From Psychromonas sp. (GTDB lineage Bacteria; Pseudomonadota; Gammaproteobacteria; Enterobacterales; Psychromonadaceae): a DNA stretch of 6,338 bases. The position numbers and the translations under genes were made by a program. Location of the stretch: positions 1 to 6,338 of the forward strand of contig JAGLDN010000178.1 of the NCBI GenBank assembly GCA_023145575.1, in the 5' to 3' direction. Positions 1 through 5,799 of the stretch are shown piece after piece. The notes below the pieces were generated by a model. It made no database searches. It saw nothing but the letters and a program-made list of their open reading frames with translations, and was not told the origin of the DNA. How positions within the stretch are numbered: the stretch's first letter is position 1; each line of letters starts with the position of its first letter.

Positions 1-130
1 CAGGAGTATTCAAGTAAGCTAGATTAATAAGAAGGTCTTTTGGGGTTGCTTATTGTTGTTGGTAGCATAATTAGTACCACAAAAGGCTCTTCTTGTTTAC
101 TTATGTTTTATATAACACATTGAATTTTAA

Positions 131-157
131 AGATCTTTTCGACGTTCCGAAGGATCT
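131..157. repeat. AGATC/GATCT inverted repeat
   Basis: The arms at 131-139 and 149-157 form nine consecutive pairs on the plus strand, two of them G-U, around a 9-base loop. The closing ends are AGATC and GATCT, giving two Dam-type GATC sites. The left flank TTTTAAAGATC (125-135) recurs exactly at 4390-4400, where it also begins a palindrome closed by GGATCT. The function is unknown; it may belong to a dispersed palindromic family. Confidence 0.45.
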
Positions 158-262
158 ACACCCAACTAATTTAAGCTATTCACTTGAGAAATGAATCTAA
201 GAACTAAATAAACTAAATAAAACTTGGTCAAGCTATTTTTTGGAAACAGCCTGATCCTGTGA

Positions 263-421
263 TCTCGCACTACAATTAATCTATTAAAAGACAACGAAGG
301 TGTTTTCCGCGCATTTATCGCCATTACCAATCAAAGTGCTTTATTTAGCCGTCCGCTCGAACACAAAGTTAAACCGAATTTAAATGACCTCTCTACGATT
401 AGCTGCTCAATCATTCACTGG
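263..421 (+). pseudogene. Coding-like fragment, possible regulator remnant
   Basis: A 53-codon stop-free stretch lies between TGA (260-262) and TAG (422-424), with no ATG and no ribosome binding site. The core at about 285-370 reads like real protein (for example DNEGVFRAFIAITNQ, then SRPLEHKVKPNLNDLS). It is about 45% GC against roughly 30% around it, with ordinary gammaproteobacterial codons. The pattern of one helix followed by L-E-x-K-V-K-P-N-L-N-D-L-S faintly recalls the N-terminal region of MarR-type regulators, but this is recall, not an alignment. The frame ends at the base where the hairpin cluster (423-544) begins, and I could not pick up a continuation beyond the cluster. Chance openness remains possible. 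Confidence 0.3.
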
Positions 422-422
422 T

Positions 423-544
423 AGTTTAAATAAAATGAAATTTAAACTTTAAGGGTTAGCCCTTATCAAATACTGCCAAGCTGCCCTCTCATTAATTAAC
501 TACGTTAATTACCTCAGTTTAAATGAAAAAGGCACATTTAAACT
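423..544. repeat. Cluster of four perfect inverted repeats
   Basis: Four perfect hairpins lie in 122 bases. The first is AGTTTAAAT (423-431) with ATTTAAACT (440-448). The second is TAAGGG (450-455) with CCCTTA (460-465). The third is TAATTAAC (493-500) with GTTAATTA (504-511). The fourth is AGTTTAAATG (516-525) with CATTTAAACT (535-544). The first and fourth share the same arms, so they could also pair with each other across the whole unit. None is followed by a typical terminator U-run on the minus strand. It could be a small mobile element, a structured RNA or a chance AT-rich palindrome field. Confidence 0.6.
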
Positions 545-832
545 TTATTATTTTTCTAGCTGTCGAGCCAATAGGTAAAAAAGTCAAAGTAGACAAGTAT
601 CGATAAAACATGTTAGATCAAAAACTTCCCGCCTAAGATCTTTTTACCTCAACACTTGATATATTTTGCACCTTAAATGATAATGGAAATTGTGCCCTAC
701 AAATCGTTGGCTAATTATTTATGATACTAGCAATATACTGTATTACAACATTCGAAACAGTAGGCCATTTAAGACAACAACAGCATTTAATATTATTGCC
801 TTTTTAGCACTCATTTGTTTTTAAATTAACAA

Positions 833-1567
833 CTAGGGTACATCTCGCCAGTATTCTTTCTTCAATAAATAGGTCAAGATGAAAAGTATAAATAAGAAGC
901 CTAACACCCACACGCCCATGCTTTGACGTTTTAGTTTTATTGGCTCACCAGCATAAACTAAAAAGTTTACTAAATCTGTTACTGCTTTATCATACTCATC
1001 AGATGACAGTTCTCCAGAGCCATCACTTTTAAAACCAACGATGCGCTCATGTTTTGTGCCATCTACTTCATAAGTATCAAAAATAGCCGATTGAACGCCT
1101 TGTAATTCTTCTAAAATATTTGGCATACCAACATCTGGAAATACTGCATTGTTTACCCCAAATGGACGCGTACCATCTTTATAGAATGAATGAAGATAAC
1201 TATAGATCCAGTCAGCACCGCGTAACCTGCTTTCAAGCGTTAAATCAGGCGGTGCACTACCAAACCATTTAGCGGCTTCTTTTTTATTCATGCTATTCAC
1301 CATTAGATCACCAATTTTACTATCAGAAAATATCAAGTTGTCTTTCATTAATTCAAGTGGAATGCCTAAATCTCTCGCCACACGTTGATATCTTTGATAG
1401 CCAGTTGAATGACAAGCAAAACAATAATTCATGTATAATTTGGCACCATTTTGCAATGAAGCTTTATCAGTTAGGTCATATTTTGCTTTATGAAGTGCAA
1501 AGCCCCCACCTGATGCAAAGGCAAATGTCGGCAACAAAGCCACTAAGACAAAAAGTAATTTCTTCAT
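833..1567 (-). CDS. petC: Cytochrome c1 subunit of the bc1 complex
   Basis: This 244-residue protein is the membrane-anchored c-type cytochrome that takes electrons from the Rieske cluster and passes them to a soluble or membrane cytochrome c. An N-terminal signal peptide (about 1-18, cleavage near AFA-SG) sends it to the periplasm. The heme-binding motif CFACH is at 49-53 (Cys49, Cys52, axial His53). The likely second axial ligand is Met148, in the conserved GMPNILEEL stretch. A single C-terminal transmembrane helix (about 218-235) is followed by a basic cytoplasmic tail ending KKEYWRDVP, leaving the heme domain in the periplasm. The length fits the family. The ATG shares its A with the TGA stop of petB, indicating translational coupling; the own ribosome site is weak (AAGG about 11 bases upstream). 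It is last in petABC, and no obvious terminator follows. Identification is secure. Confidence 0.96.
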   Translation of the reverse strand: MKKLLFVLVALLPTFAFASGGGFALHKAKYDLTDKASLQNGAKLYMNYCFACHSTGYQRYQRVARDLGIPLELMKDNLIFSDSKIGDLMVNSMNKKEAAKWFGSAPPDLTLESRLRGADWIYSYLHSFYKDGTRPFGVNNAVFPDVGMPNILEELQGVQSAIFDTYEVDGTKHERIVGFKSDGSGELSSDEYDKAVTDLVNFLVYAGEPIKLKRQSMGVWVLGFLFILFILTYLLKKEYWRDVP

Positions 1568-2844
1568 CAGTAAGTCAGCCTTTTTGGTAGTGGCTTAGTT
1601 TTTTCATTTTTAGAGTAAATCCAAAGTGCAATAAAAAAACCAAAATAACCAATAGATGCAATTTGTGCAATTATTGTCATCAGCGGAGTTGCAGGTAATG
1701 CACCTAAAATACCCAAGACGATAAAACAAATAACAAACTGAGTAATATTTAGTTGATGTATCCAGCTACGATAGCGGATTGATTTAACCTTACACCTGTC
1801 AAGCCACGGCAAAAGAAATAAAATGGCAATTGAACCACCAAAACATACGACACCGAACAATTTATTAGGTATCGCTCGCAAAATTGCATAGTAAGGTGTG
1901 TAATACCATACGGGTGCGATATGGTTCGGTGTTTTTAAACTATTTGCCGCTTCAAAATTTGGTGCCTCAAGGAAATAACCATGACCAGCAGGCAGGTAAA
2001 AAATAATGGCACAAAAGATAATTAAGAATACCACTACCCCCATAATATCTTTCACCGTAAAATAGGGATGGAAGGGGATCGCATCCATAATATCTTTCTT
2101 ATTACTATAATGCGCATGAAAAGTAAATTTACTTTTCACCTCTTCGGGTAATGAGCCTTTTTTCTGTTTTATTTCTACGCCATCGGGGTTATTTGATCCA
2201 ACTTCATGCAGTGCGACGATATGTAAAAATACTAAAGCGACAAGTGAAAGTGGTAAAGCAACAACATGTAGAGCAAAGAAACGCGTTAACGTTGCACCTG
2301 AAATTACATAGTCACCACGGATCCAAAGCGTTAAATCATCACCGATAACGGGAATGGCACCAAATAGCGAGATAATAACCTGTGCACCCCAGAAAGACAT
2401 TTGTCCCCAGGGTAACAAGTAGCCCATAAATGCTTCAGCCATTAATACAAGAAAAATGAGCATACCGAAGATCCAAATTAATTCTCGCGGTTTTTGGTAT
2501 GAGCCATAAATAAACCCACGAAACATGTGCAAATAAATAATGACAAAAAAAGCGGAGGCACCCGTTGAGTGCATGTAGCGCAGTAACCACCCATACGGGA
2601 CATCACGCATAATATATTCAACAGAGGCAAATGCACCTGCAGCGGATGGATTATAATACATGGTCAACCAGATCCCCGTTATGATTTGGTTAACCAGTAC
2701 CAGCATTGCTAATGATCCAAAAAAATACAAAAAATTGAAATTCACAGGTGTTGGATATTGAGCGAGGTGTTTATTCCACGTTTCTGTTATTGGGATACGT
2801 GCATCCAACCAATCCACGCCATCCATAGCTAATTTTTTAAACAT
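1567..2844 (-). CDS. petB: Cytochrome b subunit of the bc1 complex
   Basis: The 425-residue integral membrane core of the complex carries both b hemes and the Qo and Qi quinone sites. About eight hydrophobic helices span the protein. Heme ligands fit His92 and His106 in helix B and His193 and His208 in helix D. The second pair has 14 residues between the histidines rather than the 13 of mitochondrial cytochrome b, as I recall for beta- and gammaproteobacteria. The Qo motif is PVWY (311-314) instead of PEWY, also usual in this group. Other landmarks are GYLLPWGQMSFWGAQV (141-156) and HEVGSNNPDG (213-222). It is a full-length fused cytochrome b, not split into b6 and subunit IV. The ATG overlaps the petA stop by one base (TAATG), with a good AGGAGA site six bases upstream inside petA. 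Confidence 0.97.
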   Translation of the reverse strand: MFKKLAMDGVDWLDARIPITETWNKHLAQYPTPVNFNFLYFFGSLAMLVLVNQIITGIWLTMYYNPSAAGAFASVEYIMRDVPYGWLLRYMHSTGASAFFVIIYLHMFRGFIYGSYQKPRELIWIFGMLIFLVLMAEAFMGYLLPWGQMSFWGAQVIISLFGAIPVIGDDLTLWIRGDYVISGATLTRFFALHVVALPLSLVALVFLHIVALHEVGSNNPDGVEIKQKKGSLPEEVKSKFTFHAHYSNKKDIMDAIPFHPYFTVKDIMGVVVFLIIFCAIIFYLPAGHGYFLEAPNFEAANSLKTPNHIAPVWYYTPYYAILRAIPNKLFGVVCFGGSIAILFLLPWLDRCKVKSIRYRSWIHQLNITQFVICFIVLGILGALPATPLMTIIAQIASIGYFGFFIALWIYSKNEKTKPLPKRLTY

Positions 2845-3434
2845 TATGCATCTCCTGAGTCTAAACCGATTAGAATTTCAGTATCACTTTTATAATGATG
2901 TGGGGGAACTACTAGATTTAATGGCGCAGGTACATTTTTGAAAACTCGTCCTGCCAAATCAAATTTTGAACCGTGACAAGGACAAAAAAAACCTGAAGGA
3001 ACGCCTTCTTGCATCTGTGAAAATGATTTCGGTAAATAAGTAGGAGAACAACCAAGGTGGGTACATATTCCAACTGCTACAAAAATATTAGGTTTGATTG
3101 AACGATACATATTATTCGCATATTTTGGTTGCTGATCTTCAATTGAGGAAGGATCTCTTAATTTTTCAGCTATGCTCTTCAAATTATCCAGTGTGTTTTG
3201 AGTGCGTGAGACAATCCAAACAGGTTTTCCACGCCATTCAACTCTAATTATCTGTCCAGGTTGAATTTTACTAAAATCTACAGAAACTGGCGCACCTGCA
3301 GCTTTTGCTTTGTCACTCGGACTCCAAGAGCTGATAAAAGGCACTGCGACAGCCACTACACCAATAGCACCAACCACACTCGTCGTGATTGTAAGGAACT
3401 TCCGACGGCCACTATTCACAGGCACATTGTTCAT
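2844..3434 (-). CDS. petA: Rieske iron-sulfur subunit of the bc1 complex
   Basis: The 196-residue ubiquinol-cytochrome c reductase iron-sulfur protein takes the first electron from quinol at the Qo site and carries it to cytochrome c1. A twin-arginine signal (SGRRKFLT, Arg10-Arg11) precedes an uncleaved anchor helix (about 17-34), so the folded domain is exported by Tat. The Rieske box motifs are CTHLGC (124-129) and CPCHGS (151-156). Cluster ligands are Cys124, His126, Cys151 and His154; Cys129 and Cys153 should form the disulfide. The Gly-rich, Pro-containing loop near 166-171 (KNVPAP) is as expected. It is first in petABC, with a good GGAGAG site (3440-3445) about seven bases before the ATG. 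A gap of 1.3 kb separates it from rpsI, so it probably has its own promoter. Confidence 0.97.
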   Translation of the reverse strand: MNNVPVNSGRRKFLTITTSVVGAIGVVAVAVPFISSWSPSDKAKAAGAPVSVDFSKIQPGQIIRVEWRGKPVWIVSRTQNTLDNLKSIAEKLRDPSSIEDQQPKYANNMYRSIKPNIFVAVGICTHLGCSPTYLPKSFSQMQEGVPSGFFCPCHGSKFDLAGRVFKNVPAPLNLVVPPHHYKSDTEILIGLDSGDA

Positions 3435-3484
3435 TTAATCTCTCCGTTTAAAGCAATTAAAAATTTATCTTTTAGCAAATAATT

Positions 3485-3514
3485 TTTATATTACCATGTT
3501 ACTGCATGATGCAA
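3485..3514 (-). promoter_or_regulatory. Possible petABC promoter
   Basis: On the minus strand a TATAAA -10 (plus 3485-3490) lies 18 bases after a weak TTGCAT -35 (plus 3509-3514), about 50 bases upstream of the petA start. The -10 matches five of six consensus bases, the -35 only three. An 11-base palindrome, TGCATGATGCA (3503-3513), covers the -35 and could be a regulator site. Position and direction are right, but the -35 is poor. Confidence 0.35.
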
Positions 3515-3542
3515 CGTCCAATACGTATTCGATCATCACATT

Positions 3543-3587
3543 AAAAAATCATGTGTGCTCATTAATGGGTAATGTAGCTTGCACATG
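3543..3587 (-). terminator. Rho-independent terminator with no upstream gene
   Basis: The plus arms CATGTG (3550-3555) and CACATG (3582-3587) enclose GCT/AGC and CATTA/TAATG pairs, giving a bulged stem of 14 pairs. Read on the minus strand the stem is followed by ATTTTTT (3549-3543), the U-run of an intrinsic terminator. The nearest intact gene upstream in this direction is rpsI, more than 1 kb away and already served by its own terminator. The structure therefore either marks the end of a lost gene or RNA, or shields petA from read-through. Confidence 0.5.
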
Positions 3588-3609
3588 TTTGAATCGCTAA
3601 GGCATTTCT

Positions 3610-3698
3610 ATCGATAATAACTACACCCTGTGCCATTCTCTTACACTCGTTCATCGATAATAACTACACCCTGTGCCATTCTCTTACACTCGTTCATC
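3610..3698. repeat. 43-bp perfect tandem duplication
   Basis: A unit beginning ATCGATAATAACTACACC at 3610-3652 is repeated without any mismatch at 3653-3695, and three further bases (ATC) start a third copy. The unit length is not a multiple of three, so any frame through it is shifted by the second copy. The absence of differences indicates a recent duplication or active homogenisation. The repeat lies just upstream, in the minus direction, of the orphan terminator. Confidence 0.95.
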
Positions 3699-3842
3699 CA
3701 CTATACAAACGCCTTCTTAAATTGTCTCGTCTTAATTGCTGAAAAAACGTCCAATAGTATGATGTGAAGGTATTGGGGATATCAGAGATATGAATCTTTG
3801 TAGCCATTGAATATTATCTACCGAAAAATCTTCTCTTTTGTT

Positions 3843-3974
3843 TCAACTAATTAAACTAGCTATCCATGCGGTTATTATTAAAAATAGAACATTCGTCAAT
3901 TTATGCTTAATTTTCAAAAGTTGCCAAGGATCTCGAGTAATTATTAAGTTAAATAATAGATTTAATCCGTTCAT
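3843..3974 (-). CDS. Possible small membrane protein (43 aa)
   Basis: This minus-strand ORF begins MNGLNLLFNLIITRDPW and ends with a hydrophobic stretch, LTNVLFLIITAWIASLIS, that could form one transmembrane helix. A reasonable ribosome site (AGGGA) lies eight bases before the ATG. The start, in which a short hydrophobic segment is followed by R-D-P-W and a basic patch, loosely recalls the N-terminus of Yip1-type membrane proteins, so this could be the stump of a longer lost gene. It overlaps another 62-codon stop-free stretch in a different frame on the same strand (3949-4134), so chance is a serious alternative. No promoter was recognised. Confidence 0.25.
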   Translation of the reverse strand: MNGLNLLFNLIITRDPWQLLKIKHKLTNVLFLIITAWIASLIS

Positions 3975-4389
3975 TTTGTGCTTCCCTGTTGCTTAAATAG
4001 AAACATAAGATCATAGGTAAATGTGATTCTATACTCACGCGCCATAAAGATACAACATCAGCTGCGTTGTCGATAATGACACTAAGGCTCAACACAATGT
4101 TTATCAACAATAAACTAAGCTTATCGTTTGTAGATCATATTAACGGATAATGTAAATTATTGTTTGGTTATTCTCTTTTAGATTGTGCCATAATGAACTG
4201 CCCTATTGAACAATCAACCAAGTCCGAAGCAACGGCAATAACAACTTCAATCAATTTGCATTATTATTAAATCATTATAGAAAATGACTAATTAAGAATT
4301 AAAAGCTTTGTTTTTATTCACCTCAGGTAAACTTGTAGATATGACGTTGCATTTTGAATTTGCATGGATATACCACTCGCCACTTTTTA

Positions 4390-4413
4390 TTTTAAAGATC
4401 CTACAATGGATCT
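4390..4413. repeat. AGATCC/GGATCT inverted repeat
   Basis: The perfect 6-bp arms AGATCC (4396-4401) and GGATCT (4408-4413) enclose the loop TACAAT. The left flank TTTTAAAGATC (4390-4400) is identical to 125-135, which leads into a similar hairpin. GGATCTC also occurs singly near 3929 and 4488 in the same spacer. The function is unknown. Confidence 0.45.
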
Positions 4414-4550
4414 CACAAATTGACTGATTGAGTTTTAGGCTGTTTATATTTTATTCTTGAACGTTACACCTTAGGAAAACATTCAAAGGATCTCATGACA
4501 ACGCATTTCTAAAGCGCATTATTCTAGACACTGAATTTTAAGGAATATTA

Positions 4551-4736
4551 TTGAAAAAAAGTGACCTTTACAAGTCTTTAACTTTAAATTTACGAAGTGG
4601 CGCAGAACAATCGTTGATATTTCAAATATTGCGTGATGTGATTTGTAATAACGTCATAAATTCCGAAGTTATCTGTATTTTCTTCATGATTAATTCAGAT
4701 TTTAAAAGAGAAATTTCATGTAAAAAAGCCCAGTGA
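4551..4736 (+). CDS. Short ORF with TTG start, possible gene remnant
   Basis: A 61-codon plus-strand ORF starts at TTG, six bases after a clear AAGGA site and directly after an in-frame stop. It begins LKKSDLYKSLTLNLRSGAEQ (the first residue would be Met). The segment IFQILRDVICNNVINSE has a spacing of Ile, Leu-Arg and Ile that faintly resembles the first helix of GntR-type regulators; I do not rely on this. The stop codon lies in the loop of the hairpin that ends the convergent rpsI transcript, and that hairpin has T-runs on both sides, so it could serve both directions. No promoter was recognised. It may be a real small gene, a truncated one, or chance. Confidence 0.27.
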   Translation: MKKSDLYKSLTLNLRSGAEQSLIFQILRDVICNNVINSEVICIFFMINSDFKREISCKKAQ

Positions 4737-4750
4737 AAACTGAGCTTTTT
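4722..4750 (-). terminator. Terminator of the rplM-rpsI operon
   Basis: The stem arms at 4723-4733 and 4740-4750 pair over 11 positions with the loop 4734-4739. On the minus strand all pairs form, one being G-U, and the transcript ends in a U-run (plus A-run 4722-4727). It lies 21 bases after the rpsI stop. On the plus strand the stem has a single C-A mismatch and is followed by five T, so weaker termination of plus-strand transcripts is also possible. Confidence 0.88.
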
Positions 4751-4770
4751 ATAATATCCCAAACATAATC

Positions 4771-5160
4771 TTAACGTTTAGAGAACTGAGGACGCTTACG
4801 TGCTTTATGTAAACCAACTTTCTTACGCTCTACAATACGTGCATCACGTGTAACGAAACCAGCGATACGTAAATCGCCACGAAGCGTTTCATCATACTGC
4901 AATAATGCACGAGTGATACCAAGACGGACCGCGCCAGATTGACCTGTCGTACCCCCTCCTTTCACTGTAATGTTAAAGTCAAAATTTTCTTCAACATTAA
5001 TTAATTTAAGTGGTTGACGAACAACCATACATGCAGTTTCACGACCGAAATATTCATCGAGGTTACGTTTGTTGATAATTATTTTACCACTACCTGCCTT
5101 CATAAATACGCGAGCTACAGCGCTTTTGCGACGACCAGTACCGTAATATTGATTTGCCAT
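4771..5160 (-). CDS. rpsI: Small-subunit ribosomal protein S9
   Basis: The 129-residue S9 (uS9) is a 30S head protein whose C-terminal tail reaches the P-site tRNA. It shows the family start NQYYGTGRRKSAVARVF (3-19), the glycine-rich loop VKGGGTTGQSGA (66-77), and the basic C-terminal tail ending RKRPQFSKR, including the universally conserved terminal Lys-Arg. Its length agrees with the usual 128-130 residues. It follows rplM by 15 bases, with an AGGA site (plus 5171-5174) ten bases before the ATG, and is co-transcribed with it. A strong terminator follows. There is nothing unusual in it. Confidence 0.98.
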   Translation of the reverse strand: MANQYYGTGRRKSAVARVFMKAGSGKIIINKRNLDEYFGRETACMVVRQPLKLINVEENFDFNITVKGGGTTGQSGAVRLGITRALLQYDETLRGDLRIAGFVTRDARIVERKKVGLHKARKRPQFSKR

Positions 5161-5175
5161 TGTTTTATATTCCTA

Positions 5176-5604
5176 TTAGATGTCTAAAACTTGAGGTTGC
5201 TGCGCGGAATGTTGATGCTCAGATCCAGCATAGACTTTAAGTTTTCGATACATTGCTCGCCCTAAAGGACCTTTTGGCAACATGCCTTTAACCGCTTTCT
5301 CAATAACACGTTCTGGCGCACGTTCTATTAGATCTTCAAAGTTAATTGACTTGATTCCACCAATGAAGCCTGTGTGGTGGTAATAAACTTTTCCTTTTGC
5401 TTTATTACCTGTTACAGTAATTTTCTTTGCATTAACGACGATGATATAATCACCTGTATCGACATGTGGCGTAAATTCGGCTTTATGTTTACCACGTAAA
5501 CGTAGAGCAATTTCAGTAGCCAGACGGCCTAAAGTTTTACCTTCAGCGTCAACAACGAACCAATCGTGTTGAACTTCAGCTGGTTTAGCAACAAATGTTT
5601 TCAT
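5176..5604 (-). CDS. rplM: Large-subunit ribosomal protein L13
   Basis: The 142-residue L13 (uL13) is an early-assembly 50S protein that binds 23S rRNA. It starts MKTFVAKPAEV and carries the conserved HVDTGDYIIVVNA (47-59), the RNA-contacting KGMLPKGPLGR (106-116) and the C-terminus AGSEHQHSAQQPQVLDI typical of gammaproteobacteria. Its length equals the common 142. The chosen ATG fits the family start exactly, although the ribosome site is weak (GGGT about nine bases upstream). It is first in the rplM-rpsI operon. In E. coli, L13 represses its own operon by binding the leader; the leader here is only about 35 bases and shows no clear fold. Confidence 0.98.
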   Translation of the reverse strand: MKTFVAKPAEVQHDWFVVDAEGKTLGRLATEIALRLRGKHKAEFTPHVDTGDYIIVVNAKKITVTGNKAKGKVYYHHTGFIGGIKSINFEDLIERAPERVIEKAVKGMLPKGPLGRAMYRKLKVYAGSEHQHSAQQPQVLDI

Positions 5605-5647
5605 TAAGTTTTACCCAAAATAATGATTAAAGAAGAAAATTAGTAAT

Positions 5648-5676
5648 ATTCTACCAATTAAAAATAAAAATGTATC
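5648..5676 (-). promoter_or_regulatory. Likely promoter of rplM-rpsI
   Basis: On the minus strand TAGAAT (plus 5648-5653) is a five-of-six -10 box, preceded by TG one base upstream (an extended -10, TTGGTAGAAT). A weak GATACA (plus 5671-5676) sits at the ideal 17-base distance as -35. Transcription would start near 5640, giving a leader of about 35 bases before the rplM ATG. The AT-rich spacer is typical of strong ribosomal-protein promoters. Confidence 0.55.
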
Positions 5677-5724
5677 AGCCAGTTTGTATCCCTTCGAATA
5701 CATCAAGCCTAAATTAATATACCC

Positions 5725-5744
5725 AAATTACTTCAATGTAATTT
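5725..5744. repeat. AAATTAC/GTAATTT inverted repeat
   Basis: The perfect 7-bp arms at 5725-5731 and 5738-5744 enclose the loop TTCAAT. The left part belongs to ATATACCCAAATTACTTCAA (5717-5736), which I recall as a common intergenic repeat word in Vibrio and relatives; this is memory, not a search. It could also be a dimer-binding site in the region dividing rplM from the plus-strand remnant. Confidence 0.4.
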
Positions 5745-5771
5745 ATACGGAAGATAACCTAGATATTGATC

Positions 5772-5794
5772 CACCTTTTCATTTGGGGAGGTGA
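5772..5794 (+). promoter_or_regulatory. Shine-Dalgarno sequestered in a FourU-like hairpin
   Basis: GGAGGTGA (5787-5794) matches eight consecutive bases of the ideal ribosome-binding site and lies five bases before a GTG at 5800. The same bases form the right arm of a hairpin: CACCTTTTC (5772-5780) pairs over nine positions with 5785-5793, three of them G-U, around the loop ATTT. Four consecutive T in the left arm face the purine-rich site, as in FourU RNA thermometers. The pairing works only for a plus-strand transcript. The frame it would open is short or broken (GTG, six codons, TAA), so it may be a relic. No convincing plus-strand promoter was found upstream. Confidence 0.4.
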
Positions 5795-5799
5795 ATAAC

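Larger units (their letters stand above)
1..832. other. Gene-poor spacer downstream of petC
   Basis: No intact gene is visible on either strand. The stretch is AT-rich with frequent stops. It holds an AGATC-type hairpin (131-157), a coding-like plus-strand fragment (263-421), a cluster of four perfect inverted repeats (423-544) and a loose AGATC/GATCT pair (615-641). In related gammaproteobacteria the genes after petC are usually sspA and sspB, in the same direction; I read the minus strand for their conserved segments and recognised none. No clear Rho-independent terminator for the petABC operon is seen in the first 300 bases after petC; only a 5-bp AT hairpin lies just beyond its stop. Confidence 0.6.
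3435..4770. other. Gene-poor spacer between rpsI and petA
   Basis: In relatives, petA follows rpsI closely; here 1336 bases intervene. They hold the possible petA promoter, an orphan terminator (3543-3587), a 43-bp tandem duplication (3610-3698), a minus-strand 43-codon ORF (3843-3974), an AGATCC/GGATCT palindrome (4396-4413), a plus-strand 61-codon ORF (4551-4736) and the rpsI terminator. Several 40-65 codon stop-free stretches occur on both strands (for example 3949-4134 minus), about what chance gives in sequence of this length. I recognise no tRNA, mobile element or CRISPR array. Confidence 0.6.

Noticed and set aside
523..606. 27-codon plus-strand ORF starting MKKAHLNFIIFLAVEP, like a signal peptide
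   Set aside because: It is very short, has no ribosome site and starts inside a hairpin arm.
1357..1590. 77-codon plus-strand ORF
   Set aside because: It lies opposite petC, whose protein is secure; it has no recognisable features of its own.
2151..2348. 65-codon plus-strand ORF
   Set aside because: It lies entirely opposite petB and shows no independent coding signal.
3261..3482. 73-codon plus-strand ORF
   Set aside because: It is mostly opposite the petA N-terminus; the composition reflects the complementary strand.
3581..3600. GTTTGAATC word resembling a tRNA T-loop
   Set aside because: No matching T-stem, anticodon arm or acceptor stem is present around it; no tRNA was found anywhere in the window.
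3610..3698. Tandem repeat as a CRISPR array
   Set aside because: The two copies abut with no spacers and there are no cas genes.
3694..3807. 37-codon minus-strand ORF containing FFQQLRRDNLRRRL, joined by an ATGA overlap to a second short ORF
   Set aside because: There is no ribosome site, it is rich in rare Arg codons, and it is within chance length; the downstream frame is broken by the tandem duplication.
3949..4134. 62-codon minus-strand open stretch containing VIIDNAADVVSLWRV
   Set aside because: It has no ATG near its start and no ribosome site, and the plus strand is equally open over the same bases, so chance explains it.
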